Source: Hyphomicrobiales bacterium
Lineage (GTDB): Bacteria; Pseudomonadota; Alphaproteobacteria; Rhizobiales; Rhizobiaceae
Length of the DNA stretch: 64,000 nucleotides
NCBI GenBank assembly: GCA_900470965.1
Contig: UCCS01000016.1
Location: 115,158 to 179,157 of the forward strand
Direction of reading: 5' to 3'
In this document: positions 15,016 to 23,889 of the stretch, in pieces
Position numbering within the stretch: the first letter of the stretch is position 1
How the letters are laid out: every line of letters begins with the position of its first letter
Program-made: the position numbers and the translations under genes
Notes under the pieces: model-generated
The model's database searches: none
What the model was told of the DNA's origin: nothing
What the model saw: the letters and a program-made list of their open reading frames with translations, nothing else

Positions 15016-16221
15016 ATGAACATCAATCCCGAAGCCAATGGCTTCCACGCGAACAGGAAGGAGGCCGATCCGGCCTGGGCAGGCGTGGTATCGCTTTCGC
15101 TCGGCGTCTTCGGTCTCGTGACGGCCGAGTTTCTTCCAGCCAGCTTGCTCACGCCAATTTCACAAGACCTGCATGTCAGCATCGGTGCCGCCGGCCAGTC
15201 GGTCACGATGACCGCCGTCATCGGCGCGATCGCAGGCCCTGCAATTGTCATTGGCACCAGCCGATTTGACCGTCGTCTCACATTGCTCGGATTGACAGCC
15301 CTGCTCGTTGTTTCCAGTCTCTTGGCAGCATTCTCTGATGGGCTCGCGACGCTTCTCGTTGCTCGCGGGTTGCTCGGGATCGCGCTGGGCGGCTTCTGGG
15401 CCATGTCGCTGGCGCTCGCCATGCGGCTTGTTCCAGAGCGGTTGATGCCGCGGGCGATGGCGATCATCATGACTGGCGTGTCCGTTGCAACGGTTTGCGC
15501 TGCACCTGTCGGCGCCTGGGTCGGAGAAGCCTATGGCTGGCGTTCTGCATTCGTCATCGCGGCTGCAGTCGGCGGCCTTGCCTTCATCGCCCAACTCCTC
15601 ACCCTGCCTGCGATGCCGTCGACCGGCACCGCAGGATTGGGCACGATGGCCACGGTGCTGCGTCGCCCGGCAATCCGGCTGGGCCTTCTGACCGTCTTGC
15701 TGGTGGTCGCCGGCCATTTCGCGGGTTTTACCTTCATTCGGCCCTTCCTCGAAACTGTGCCACATTTTGGGGTTGAGGGGATATCTGTAGTTCTGCTGGC
15801 CTTCGGGATCGGCGGGTTTCTCGGCAATCTGTTCGGAGGCTTTGTTTCCGAGCGCAGCACGGCGCTGTCCATCGTCATCGCGGCTACCGGGATTGCTGCG
15901 ACAACATTGGCGTTAGCGCTTGCCGGAAACCTTGCAAGCGTCGCGTTTGTCGCGACCGCGCTGTGGGGATTTGCCTTCGGAGCCCTGCCGGTAAGCGTTC
16001 AGAGCTTCGTCACGCAGGCAGCATCGGATGAAGCGGAAAGCGCCGGTGCGTTGATGTTGACCACTTTCCAGGTCGCCATTTCCAGTGGGGCGGCCATTGG
16101 TGGCTTCATCGTCGAGGCGCAGGGGCTGGCAGGGGTGTTCGGCTTTGCAGCTATTGCCGCACTTTGCGGGGCCCTGGTGATCGGTATCCTGAACCGAAGG
16201 ACGGTAGCGACGGCGTCTTAA
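15016..16221 (+). CDS. MFS transporter, DHA1 (drug:H+ antiporter-1) type
   Basis: 401 residues; GGAG seven bases upstream supports the ATG. About twelve membrane helices are visible, with the cytoplasmic loop signature between helices 2 and 3 (SRFDRRLTLLG) and the drug-exporter motif C region near GVSVATVCAAPVGAWVGEAYGWR in helix 5, which begins the DHA1 antiporter pattern. It resembles the AraJ/NepI/CmlA-like DHA1 group that exports arabinose-like sugars, nucleosides or drugs using the proton gradient. The divergent AraC regulator with a cupin sensor suggests induction by the exported compound, which cannot be named from sequence. Confidence 0.88.
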   Translation: MNINPEANGFHANRKEADPAWAGVVSLSLGVFGLVTAEFLPASLLTPISQDLHVSIGAAGQSVTMTAVIGAIAGPAIVIGTSRFDRRLTLLGLTALLVVSSLLAAFSDGLATLLVARGLLGIALGGFWAMSLALAMRLVPERLMPRAMAIIMTGVSVATVCAAPVGAWVGEAYGWRSAFVIAAAVGGLAFIAQLLTLPAMPSTGTAGLGTMATVLRRPAIRLGLLTVLLVVAGHFAGFTFIRPFLETVPHFGVEGISVVLLAFGIGGFLGNLFGGFVSERSTALSIVIAATGIAATTLALALAGNLASVAFVATALWGFAFGALPVSVQSFVTQAASDEAESAGALMLTTFQVAISSGAAIGGFIVEAQGLAGVFGFAAIAALCGALVIGILNRRTVATAS

Positions 16222-16382
16222 GGAAAGATCATGCGAAGCGCGTCAACGCGCGCAAGAATAGCTACGATCAGGGGCGCACCGGACGTGCGTCCCTCCTGAC
16301 GGATGGAACAGTAAGGACGACGATCCCCGGACGGCCGCCATCACATCATGCGCCAAATTGCTCTGTGACTCACCCCTATTGG

Positions 16383-17681
16383 TCACTCGATACAAAGGGT
16401 TTCGGTGTTCCAGCCGTCTGGCAGAGGCTCCGGACGCTGGATTTCGATATCGTCGAGCGTGAGGCCAGCGATATTATGCGCAAAGAGCGCCGGCATGCCT
16501 GCAGGATAATCGATAAGGCCGACAATTTTTCCGTCCGCTCCCCGCAACCAGGCATTGCCACGACCCTCGTGGTCCTTGGACGGGGAGAGATCGGCACTTG
16601 TGGGGCGCAGGTCATATTGCCTGGCTGTTCCCAGTAAGCCTTCCTCGATCGTCAACTGAATATTGCTGAGGCTCATTCCGGCAATCCCGCCGTTTCTCGC
16701 CGCAAAGAGATTGATCGGACCCTGGCAGCGCCCCGTCACGTTCTCGACGCGGACATTGGTGACGAGGCCAGCCGGTATCTCCGGCCTGCGATCGAGCTGG
16801 GTAATTGTGAGCGGCTCACCCGAGCCCCAGAAACCATCGGGCGTTTCATGGCAATCGATCTCTATGTCCGAGAAGGCGATGTCTTGGATCACTCCGCCGT
16901 CACGCGAGAAAATGCCGAGGGCGCGATTGGAATCTTGGACCTTGCAACGCGTGAAGGCGACGTTGCGGATGTCACCAAAACTCTCCGTGCCGATCTTCAA
17001 TGCACAACTGTTGCTCTCGACGAGGCAATCCGAAACCTCGATTTCCACGCAGCGTGCGATGCCCTTTTCGCTTCGGCTGGTCTTGAGGCAGACGCCGTCG
17101 TCCGCCGTTTTGATTATGACGCGGCGCACTGCGACCTTTGCGCAGCTGTCGATGACGATCCCATCCGTATTCGGGAGTTGTCGGTTGTTGAATACCGTTA
17201 TGCCCTCGACGATCACGTCACGGCAGCGCACCAGGTGGACCGTCCACATCGGCGAATCTTCGATGACAAAGCCTTCCAGCCTGATCTTGCTGCAGTCTTC
17301 GAACACCAGGACCCTCGGGCGCTTTTCGCTCGGCGTGTAGGTGCCGACCGTCGCGTCGAAGCCGGTGCTGAAGGCGCCGCCTGAAGCAAGGATCTTGCCT
17401 TCGCCTGTGATCGCGACGTCATGGGCCTCCTGCGCGACGATATAGGCGCGATCGGATCCCTCGGCGATTACGCTAACCGAATTTCCGGCATAGAGCGCGT
17501 AGTCGGGGACGAACTCTAGCGTGGCACCCGGCCCGATTGACAGCGTAATACCGCTGAACAGGCGGATGGGTCCCGTAATGTGCCTGCCCGCCTGCAGGAG
17601 AAGCGTTCCTCCGCCGGCGCTCACCAGCCTGTCGATAGATTGCTGCAGGTCAGCGCCATTCGGCTCGACTGAAATATCCAT
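16383..17681 (-). CDS. Glycoside hydrolase family 28-like protein (polygalacturonase fold)
   Basis: 432 residues, with AGGAG just upstream of the ATG. The sequence shows the many short repeats of a right-handed parallel beta-helix. Two acid motifs of GH28 are present: NTD at 171-173 and DD at 194-195. The third site reads SNSCALKIGTES, so the Gly-His-Gly histidine of classical polygalacturonases is missing, and the RIK-type site is not clear. No signal peptide is seen, so it likely acts on an imported oligosaccharide in the cytosol. It shares a promoter region holding two copies of the 17-bp ROK operator with the divergent sugar ABC transporter. A pectin- or rhamnogalacturonan-derived substrate is a reasonable guess, not proven. 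Confidence 0.85.
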   Translation of the reverse strand: MDISVEPNGADLQQSIDRLVSAGGGTLLLQAGRHITGPIRLFSGITLSIGPGATLEFVPDYALYAGNSVSVIAEGSDRAYIVAQEAHDVAITGEGKILASGGAFSTGFDATVGTYTPSEKRPRVLVFEDCSKIRLEGFVIEDSPMWTVHLVRCRDVIVEGITVFNNRQLPNTDGIVIDSCAKVAVRRVIIKTADDGVCLKTSRSEKGIARCVEIEVSDCLVESNSCALKIGTESFGDIRNVAFTRCKVQDSNRALGIFSRDGGVIQDIAFSDIEIDCHETPDGFWGSGEPLTITQLDRRPEIPAGLVTNVRVENVTGRCQGPINLFAARNGGIAGMSLSNIQLTIEEGLLGTARQYDLRPTSADLSPSKDHEGRGNAWLRGADGKIVGLIDYPAGMPALFAHNIAGLTLDDIEIQRPEPLPDGWNTETLCIE

Positions 17682-17725
17682 TGCTTCTCCTCTGGCTCTC
17701 GGGATGATTAAGCTACGCCATTTTA

Positions 17726-17742
17726 TTCGTCAACAGGACGAA
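17726..17742. promoter_or_regulatory. ROK-regulon operator copy 1
   Basis: TTCGTCAACAGGACGAA, an imperfect 7-3-7 inverted repeat lying 44 bases upstream of the GH28 start. It matches the palindrome found upstream of the ROK kinase and the transport ATPase, including the downstream extension CTAATTG shared with the copy at 25325. Likely binding site of the ROK repressor encoded at 23890. Confidence 0.7.
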
Positions 17743-17797
17743 CTAATTGATGCGGTCAATCTTGTTTGTGTTGACACCACCGAAAACTCGTATTTAA

Positions 17798-17814
17798 TTC
17801 GTCATGGTTACGAA
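17798..17814. promoter_or_regulatory. ROK-regulon operator copy 2
   Basis: TTCGTCATGGTTACGAA, six of seven arm positions paired, 72 bases upstream of the sugar-binding protein start and 72 bases (about seven helical turns) from copy 1. The pair in the divergent promoter would allow one repressor to control both transcription directions, possibly by looping. Confidence 0.68.
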
Positions 17815-17886
17815 CAAACGATCGGCCAAAGGGAGATTTGGAGGCCGGTTGTTGCCAGAGTTTGAGGAGCAAAGAAGGGGAACCCT

Positions 17887-19128
17887 ATGAAACCGCTCAA
17901 GACATTGATTATGACGGCAAGCGCCCTGGTGATGACGATTTCGCTCGCGGCAGCATCCGAACTGAAGATCGTCTGGTATGTCGACAATGATCAGGAAGAG
18001 GCGAACACGCGCGCCTTGCTCGATCAGTACACGAAACTGCACCCGGACACGACCTTCGACCTTGAGATCACCCCTTATGACGGGATGGTCCAGAAATTCC
18101 AGCAATATGCGGCCTCCGGCATCATGCCGGATTTGTCGCTCACTTCGTCGATGGAGCCGGTTATCCGTCCGTTCCTCGTCGATCTCAACAAGGAGATCGG
18201 CCCCGAATGGATCAACGACTTCGTCAAGGGCTGGGGCGATGGCGCCAAGCTCGACGACAAGGTTATCGCCGCGCCGCTGCGCGTAACCTCCACGGGCGTC
18301 TTCCTGAATGTCGATGCCTTCAAGAAGGCCGGCATTGCCATCCCGGACCACGCGACCGGTTGGACCTGGGATGAATTCGTTCCGAAGATCAAGGAAGTCG
18401 CCGAAAAGTCGGCTACACGCTATCCGCTTGTCTGGGACGTTTCGGCAAGCCGCTGGATCGTTCACGAGTATCAGTACGGAAACCACATCTATACGGAAAA
18501 AGAACCTGTGAAGGTCGTCATGGACGAGGCAGCGTGGACGAGCGCGCTCGACAAGTTCATCGACATCACGAAGGCCGCAATGCCGCCCGGGCTCTGGTCC
18601 GGTGCGAGTTCGGACAATCCGAAGGAAATCTTCACAGCCGGTCAGGCCGTAGCCTATATGTCAGGAAGCTGGCAAATCGCCGGACTGGCGGACAACGCGC
18701 ATTTTGCATGGCAGGCTGGTCCAACGCCGCGGGGCACCGTCGCGTCGTCGATCTACGGAGGCGACTATATCGTGGCCTTCAACACGAGCCAGCATCTTCC
18801 GGAAGCGATCGATTTCATCAAATGGATCACCTCGCCGGATATTCAGGCACAGTACGCCAAGACCTTCGGCATGATCCCGGCCAACCTGAAGGCGGCAGCC
18901 GTCAAATACGATAATCCGGCCGCGACCGATGCGATCAAGGCAATGCAGGCCGAGTTGAACGCCAGCCCTGCTTACGCTGCGACCGACCAGGCCTGGCCGC
19001 AGATGCAGGCTGTTTGGGGTACCGTGAAGACAGCCGTCACGCAGGCTGTTGCCGGTCAGATCTCCTCTGCCGAGGCCATTTCGCAGATCAAGAAGGCTGC
19101 CGATGCCTCGCTTGAGGCTGGCAAGTGA
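17887..19128 (+). CDS. Sugar ABC transporter substrate-binding protein
   Basis: 413 residues with AAGGGG before the ATG. A Sec signal peptide spans about residues 1-23 (KTLIMTASALVMTISLAAA, cleaved before SELKIVW). The mature part follows the family 1 extracellular solute-binding fold (MalE/UgpB type): an early LDQYTKLHPDTTFDLEITPY, the hinge region VIAAPLRVTSTGVFLNVDAF, and a C-terminal FIKWITSPDIQAQYAKTFG. It works in the periplasm, delivering an oligosaccharide to the permeases encoded immediately downstream. The stop overlaps the first permease start (GTGA). Its neighbours (GH28, six-hairpin glycosidase, ROK kinase) point to a plant or exopolysaccharide-derived oligosaccharide. Confidence 0.93.
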   Translation: MKPLKTLIMTASALVMTISLAAASELKIVWYVDNDQEEANTRALLDQYTKLHPDTTFDLEITPYDGMVQKFQQYAASGIMPDLSLTSSMEPVIRPFLVDLNKEIGPEWINDFVKGWGDGAKLDDKVIAAPLRVTSTGVFLNVDAFKKAGIAIPDHATGWTWDEFVPKIKEVAEKSATRYPLVWDVSASRWIVHEYQYGNHIYTEKEPVKVVMDEAAWTSALDKFIDITKAAMPPGLWSGASSDNPKEIFTAGQAVAYMSGSWQIAGLADNAHFAWQAGPTPRGTVASSIYGGDYIVAFNTSQHLPEAIDFIKWITSPDIQAQYAKTFGMIPANLKAAAVKYDNPAATDAIKAMQAELNASPAYAATDQAWPQMQAVWGTVKTAVTQAVAGQISSAEAISQIKKAADASLEAGK

Positions 19129-20078
19129 CGACGGACATACTGGAAGATAGCCGTTCGGCACTGGGTCCCCACCCAGTGCCGAAAGGTCTGCGAGGCAGCC
19201 TGGCAAGCCTCGGCTGGCCCTACCTGCTCATGGTGCCGACAATGGCGCTCCTCGTTACCTTCACCCTCTACCCGCTGGTCCAGGGCCTCTTTATGGCCTT
19301 TTTCAAGCGGGGTGTGGTCGTCGTTCCGCAGGTGCCCAGCACCTTGCCGCAATATGTCGGCCTGGATAACTTCATCGGGCTCCTGAGCAATGCCGATTTT
19401 CAGGTTTCATTGCTCAAGACCGTTCTCTTCGTCATCGTCGCGGTTCCGCTGAACATCGTCGTCTCGTTGGCGCTGGCTCTCCTGCTGGCGCCACAGACCA
19501 GGCTGTTTGCCATCGTACGCACAATCGTCTTCTTCCCGTCCATGATCAGCCTGCTGATCATCGGCGTCGCCTGGCGCTGGCTGTTCGGCCTCAACAACGG
19601 CCTCGTCAATTACCTGCTCTCGCTGACCGGCATCGCTCCGATCCCGTGGCTGGAACAGGACACGATGGCTCAGATCGCCGTCATCATAGCCTGGGTGTGG
19701 GCGCAAGCCGGTTTCAACATGATGATCTTCATTGCAGGTCTGACCGCGATTTCCACCGACTATTACGAGGCGGCTTCGATCGACGGGACCAGCAAGTGGC
19801 GGCAATTCACCCATATCACCTTGCCGCTTCTCAAGCCGACGCTCGCCGTCGTCCTGGTCCTGTCCTCGATCGAGGCCTTCAAGGTCTACGAACTCGTCGT
19901 ATCCCTGACGGGCGGCGGTCCGGGCAAGGCGACCGTCTACCTCATACAGACGATCTACGACACTGCGTTCCAGAAACCGATGCAGGCTGGCGTTGCGGCC
20001 GCCCAATCCATGGTGCTGTTCATCATCCTGCTCTTCCTCACGATCTTCCAGTTGCGCATATCGCGGAGTGAGAAATGA
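19125..20078 (+). CDS. Sugar ABC transporter permease (MalF/UgpA type)
   Basis: 317 residues starting at a GTG that overlaps the binding-protein stop by four bases. Six membrane helices are visible, and the cytoplasmic EAA loop that docks on the ATPase reads YYEAASIDGTSKWRQFTHITLP near residue 223 in an abbreviated form (YYEAASIDGTSKWRQF). It forms the inner-membrane channel together with the next gene product. The final helices end in a short charged tail. The transporter lacks an ATPase gene in this operon; the ATPase at 25440, under the same operator, probably supplies it. Confidence 0.93.
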   Translation: MTTDILEDSRSALGPHPVPKGLRGSLASLGWPYLLMVPTMALLVTFTLYPLVQGLFMAFFKRGVVVVPQVPSTLPQYVGLDNFIGLLSNADFQVSLLKTVLFVIVAVPLNIVVSLALALLLAPQTRLFAIVRTIVFFPSMISLLIIGVAWRWLFGLNNGLVNYLLSLTGIAPIPWLEQDTMAQIAVIIAWVWAQAGFNMMIFIAGLTAISTDYYEAASIDGTSKWRQFTHITLPLLKPTLAVVLVLSSIEAFKVYELVVSLTGGGPGKATVYLIQTIYDTAFQKPMQAGVAAAQSMVLFIILLFLTIFQLRISRSEK

Positions 20079-20893
20079 CACGTATCTACTCTCCCTGGCG
20101 ACTGGCCTTTGTCGTGCTGACACTGTTCGTCTTCCTGATGCCGCCGATCTGGCTCTTCCTGTCTTCGTTGAAATCACAACAGGAGATCTTCCAGTGGCCG
20201 CCGACCATTTTGCCGGCGCAACCGACGTTGCAGAACTTCATCGACACGGTGTCGCGCGCGAAGTTCCTCATCTTCTTCCGCAATTCGGCCATTGTCTCCG
20301 TGCTCTCGGCGCTGCTGTCCGTCACCATCAGCGTCATGGCCGGCTACGCACTTGCGAAGTTTCGGTTTAAAGGAGACACGCTCTTCTTCCTGCTCATCAT
20401 GTCGTCGTTGATGGTGCCGCTGCAGATCATCATGATCCCGGTCTTTCTGGTGCTGCGGGATCTCAATCTTCTCGATACGCTGGCAGGCATCATCATCGCG
20501 CCGGCGGCAACCCCGACCGGGGTGTTCCTCATGCGCCAGTACATCACCAACATTCCTGACAGCCTTTTAGAGGCGGCGCGCCTCGATGGTACGCCGGAAT
20601 GGCGGATCCTGTGGCGGATCATCGTTCCGCTCGCCATACCCGCAATCGGCACGCTGCTCGCCTTCAATCTCGTATGGCGCTGGAACGACTATCTTTGGCC
20701 GTTCCTGATCATCAGCGACCAGGACAAGTGGACGGTCCAGGTCGCGCTTGCCAATACAGTGGGGCGCTTCGGTATCAACTGGCCCAGGCTGCTGTCCATG
20801 TCGGTGCTTTCGGTGCTGCCCGTGCTCGTCATGTTTACAGCCCTGCAGCGCATGTTGATGAACGGCCTGATGGCGGGCGCAACGAAGGAATAG
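20075..20893 (+). CDS. Sugar ABC transporter permease (MalG/UgpE type)
   Basis: 272 residues, ATGA overlap with the previous permease. Six membrane helices and the EAA loop LLEAARLDGTPEWRILWRI (residues about 166-184) mark the MalG class. It pairs with the upstream permease in the inner membrane. The gene ends 20 bases before a strong stem-loop terminator, closing the three-gene transporter operon that starts at 17887. A C-terminal segment FTALQRMLMNGLMAGATKE is the usual helix that touches the ATPase. Confidence 0.93.
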   Translation: MTRIYSPWRLAFVVLTLFVFLMPPIWLFLSSLKSQQEIFQWPPTILPAQPTLQNFIDTVSRAKFLIFFRNSAIVSVLSALLSVTISVMAGYALAKFRFKGDTLFFLLIMSSLMVPLQIIMIPVFLVLRDLNLLDTLAGIIIAPAATPTGVFLMRQYITNIPDSLLEAARLDGTPEWRILWRIIVPLAIPAIGTLLAFNLVWRWNDYLWPFLIISDQDKWTVQVALANTVGRFGINWPRLLSMSVLSVLPVLVMFTALQRMLMNGLMAGATKE

Positions 20894-20911
20894 TGCTGCA
20901 ACATATCGTGC

Positions 20912-20942
20912 AAAAAGGGCCGCCTCTCCGGCGGCCCTTTGC
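20912..20942. terminator. Bidirectional Rho-independent terminator
   Basis: AAAGGGCCGCC, loop TCTCC, GGCGGCCCTTT: a perfect 11-bp stem with A/T-rich flanks on both sides. It lies between the convergent permease (ends 20893) and six-hairpin glycosidase (ends 20990) genes and can end transcription in both directions. Confidence 0.9.
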
Positions 20943-20989
20943 ATTTTCTCTTTCAAACGCCGTCTCCGTAGCGACCGGTCGGAAAACCT

Positions 20990-22732
20990 CTAGCGGATCG
21001 CCGCCGGCAGTTTGTCCTTGTGGGCGAGGGCGGCGGCGGCCGGCATGCTGCTCCATCCCTGAAGCAGCGAGCCACGCCCCCAGGGTGGCGAGAAATATTC
21101 GACGGCACCCATCCAGCCCTCTTCGAGGCAGGTCTTCCACCAGCGCAGGAGCGGGTAGTCCGCGCCGTCCAGGCCGTAGGCAAGCCGTTGCTCGGCATAA
21201 AGGCCCGAAAGATAGGGCCAGTCCGACCCATTGTGGTAGCGATACGCGAAATAGGACTTCTCACGCGTATCCTTGGGGCGCTTGAACGGCGGATAGGCGC
21301 AAAGCACGCCCCAGTCGCCATAGGGCTGGCCGTCGTTGTTGCGACTTTCCAAGATCTCTTGGACCTTGGCGAGAACGCTTTTCGCTCGCTCGGGAGAAAC
21401 CGCCTTGAAGCGAAGCAGCGTCAGGCTGTCCAGCGTCAGGTGGTCTTCGACGAAATCTGTCTTTGTCCCGTAGTCCGCATAAGTGCCACCCGGTTGCAGA
21501 AGCGCCTCGTCCAGCGAAGCGCGCGCCTTTTGCGCCACGGCTGCCGCCTTCGATGCTACGGCTTTGTCGAGCGAGGCGCCGTGCAGCGCGATGACGTCGA
21601 GGGCGCCGATCCACAGGCCGAGATCATAGGCCACGTAACCGTGACGATAGACATTGTCGGCCCAATCGCGGTCGTGTCGCGGCTTGGTCGGCAAGCCGGT
21701 TCCCGGCTCGTCGAAGCTGCAGTAGCGATTGAAGATCGCCACCACCTTGTCCCAGTACAGGGAAAGCGGTGAACCGTCACCGGTCGCATTGACATAGTCG
21801 CCGATCGTCAGAATGAAGAAGAGCGGGCTGTCGAAGTGATCGCTCCACCAGTCACCGGGCCGTATGTGTTCCTCCTTGATCCGTGGATCTGTCAGACGCA
21901 CCTTTTCCCATTCCTCGGCCTGCCCTGGTCCCGTCAGGATGACGCCACTCGGCGCCTCGCCGTTTTCCTGCACACCCCGCGCAAGAAGATCGATCTGGGC
22001 GCGGACTGCCTCCGGTTCCCGATCCAGGAGAGCCTGGAGCGTCCAATAGCCGTCACGATAATAGGTGCGAGCCGGCGCACTGTAGGCCTGGCCGGCGGCG
22101 AGGCCGGCAAAGGCGCCATGCTCGTCCCGTCTTATACTGGAAAAGGCGGCATGCAGGCTTTGCGAGATCATGCTGCGCATCAGGGCAGGCGCCTCCGGCA
22201 TCGCATCGCAACGCGTGACGTAGGCATTGGCCTCGGCAATCAGTGTCGCCTGGTCGAGCTCGAGCGCTGCAAGCGCTTCCTCGATCGTCGCGCCGGCGGT
22301 CACGAAAATGCCGTCGGGCCTCTGCTCTGCGATGGCGATGCCCCAACCGGTGCGGGCAATGCGGCGACCCTCTTGCCGTTCGATCGGTTCGCGTTTCGCC
22401 ATCGTGCCCCACCAGGCGCAGCGCCGGGCAGGGATGAAGGTCCGCAGCTTTGCGCCCTTCAAGAAGAGCGCCGGCGCCGACTGCGCCACGTAAAGCCCTC
22501 CGCCATGCGCTTCCACCCGGTTCGGGGAATAGGTGAAAGGGGCGCTCCAGCCGGTGAAGGTCAGATTGACCAGCTTGCCGGCGCCCCATAGCGAAAGTTC
22601 AATCCTGCCTTCCGGCCGACAATCGCCCTGCAGGCGCGGAGCCATGAACGGGACAAGCACCGGTGTCGCAGAGCGAAGCTGTCCGTCATCAAGTGGTATC
22701 AGAACTTGCGGTTTTGCTGATGCGGCGCTCAT
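20990..22732 (-). CDS. Six-hairpin (alpha/alpha)6 glycosidase family protein
   Basis: 580 residues. After a beta-rich N-terminal 120 residues, the C-terminal part has the pattern of an (alpha/alpha)6-barrel glycosidase related to amylo-alpha-1,6-glucosidase/GH63-type enzymes: ARTYYRDGYWTLQALL, GDWWSDHFDSPLFFIL, TKTDFVEDHLTLDSLTLL and YRYHNGSDWPYLSGLYAEQ. The Asp of YYRDGYW and the acidic residues of WSDHFDS or NGSDWP are candidate catalytic acids. No signal peptide is seen, so it acts on imported sugar. It overlaps the upstream ROK kinase gene by four bases, so the two are co-translated under the operator at 23757. Exact linkage specificity cannot be read from sequence. Confidence 0.75.
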   Translation of the reverse strand: MSAASAKPQVLIPLDDGQLRSATPVLVPFMAPRLQGDCRPEGRIELSLWGAGKLVNLTFTGWSAPFTYSPNRVEAHGGGLYVAQSAPALFLKGAKLRTFIPARRCAWWGTMAKREPIERQEGRRIARTGWGIAIAEQRPDGIFVTAGATIEEALAALELDQATLIAEANAYVTRCDAMPEAPALMRSMISQSLHAAFSSIRRDEHGAFAGLAAGQAYSAPARTYYRDGYWTLQALLDREPEAVRAQIDLLARGVQENGEAPSGVILTGPGQAEEWEKVRLTDPRIKEEHIRPGDWWSDHFDSPLFFILTIGDYVNATGDGSPLSLYWDKVVAIFNRYCSFDEPGTGLPTKPRHDRDWADNVYRHGYVAYDLGLWIGALDVIALHGASLDKAVASKAAAVAQKARASLDEALLQPGGTYADYGTKTDFVEDHLTLDSLTLLRFKAVSPERAKSVLAKVQEILESRNNDGQPYGDWGVLCAYPPFKRPKDTREKSYFAYRYHNGSDWPYLSGLYAEQRLAYGLDGADYPLLRWWKTCLEEGWMGAVEYFSPPWGRGSLLQGWSSMPAAAALAHKDKLPAAIR

Positions 22733-23733
22733 TGGATGGCTTCCTGTTTTCCTGCATTCTCAGTTGCCGCAAGATCGGTCAGGCCAAGCATAAGCGCCCC
22801 GAGCATGCCAGCTTCGGGGCCAATCCCGGTTGCCTCTATCCGTGTCTCAAACGGCAGCAGCGTCGACATGTGACGCCTGACGGCCTCGACAAACTCGCCG
22901 CGCGACCCGATGCCCCCACCGAGCACGATGAGAGCGGGGTCGAAGAGGGCTTGCACGGAGGCCAGGCCGACCGACGCCGATTTTGCGAGTGTTTCGATGG
23001 CCGCGACAGCTTCCCCGTCTCCAGCAGCAGCGCGAGCGAATATCTCGGCAACCGACAGCGTCCCATCGCCATACAGGCTGCGCACCGCAGGCGAATCAAC
23101 CTGATCCTCGAAGAGACCGGCGCGGGCCTGCGGCGCCGCCTGATGAGGATTGGAACCCAACGGCAGAAAACCCAGTTCGCCTGCCCGCCCGTGCTGGCCG
23201 CGGAAGAGCGTTCCACCGATGACCAGCCCCATGCCGACACCGGTGCCGAACGCGACAAATGCAAGCGAGTCCTGATCCTGTCCTTTGCCGAGAGTGGCCT
23301 CGGCGAAAGCTGCGAGATTCACGTCATTCTCGACCACGACGGGGCATGGCAGGGCTCGTGCGAGCAGCGCGGCGAGCGGCTGATCGGCAGGAATTGCCAA
23401 GTGAGGGGAAAGTGACGCAAGCCCCGTCAACGGCGATACCGCACCCGGTACGCCGACAACAGCCTTGCACAACGGCCCCCGATCGCGATTGTCCTGCACC
23501 AGGGACAAAATCATCCGTGGAATTTGCCGCAATACAGGGGCTCCCGCGCCGTGTTCGGTCGGCTCTTCGGCCTTTGCCACAATACGCCCCTGCAGATCGA
23601 CAAGTCCTACCAGGACCTTGGTACCGCCGAGGTCGACACCGGCGACCATGCCTTCAGACCCGCCCGCTTCGTCCGAACGATGGACGCTGTTCGCCTGTCG
23701 CAAGCCAGACGCAATGGTTGAAATATTTGACAA
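22729..23733 (-). CDS. ROK-family sugar kinase
   Basis: 334 residues. It starts at a TTG (23733) supported by AAAGGA six bases upstream; the first ATG (23649) would just precede the ATP-binding loop. Features in order: VDLGGTKVLVGLVD (phosphate 1), a VENDVNLAAFAE segment with the catalytic Asp, GTGVGMGLVIGG, and GHRAGELG-type region reading GQHGRAGELGFLP. The three-cysteine zinc motif of many ROK proteins is absent; the region reads AGLFEDQVDSP. It should phosphorylate a free sugar released by the GH28 and six-hairpin enzymes in the cytosol. Its promoter carries one 17-bp palindrome 24 bases upstream, shared with the divergent ROK repressor. Confidence 0.88.
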   Translation of the reverse strand: MSNISTIASGLRQANSVHRSDEAGGSEGMVAGVDLGGTKVLVGLVDLQGRIVAKAEEPTEHGAGAPVLRQIPRMILSLVQDNRDRGPLCKAVVGVPGAVSPLTGLASLSPHLAIPADQPLAALLARALPCPVVVENDVNLAAFAEATLGKGQDQDSLAFVAFGTGVGMGLVIGGTLFRGQHGRAGELGFLPLGSNPHQAAPQARAGLFEDQVDSPAVRSLYGDGTLSVAEIFARAAAGDGEAVAAIETLAKSASVGLASVQALFDPALIVLGGGIGSRGEFVEAVRRHMSTLLPFETRIEATGIGPEAGMLGALMLGLTDLAATENAGKQEAIQ

Positions 23734-23756
23734 ATGCAGTCCTTTTGCGATATTTG

Positions 23757-23773
23757 TTCGGCAGGTTGACGAA
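23757..23773. promoter_or_regulatory. ROK-regulon operator copy 3
   Basis: TTCGGCAGGTTGACGAA: one arm mismatch relative to the perfect copy at 25325. It lies in the 156-base gap between the divergent ROK kinase and ROK repressor genes, so it can serve for both, giving autoregulation of the repressor. Confidence 0.68.
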
Positions 23774-23889
23774 TTTATTATGGCCGCGCCCGCGAACTGT
23801 CAACAAGCTGTTTGAAATCGGGGGGCTTTCATGGAAAAAGCAAAACACCGGGGCAACGATGAAGACGGATCTGGCGGGGTAGCTCGACG

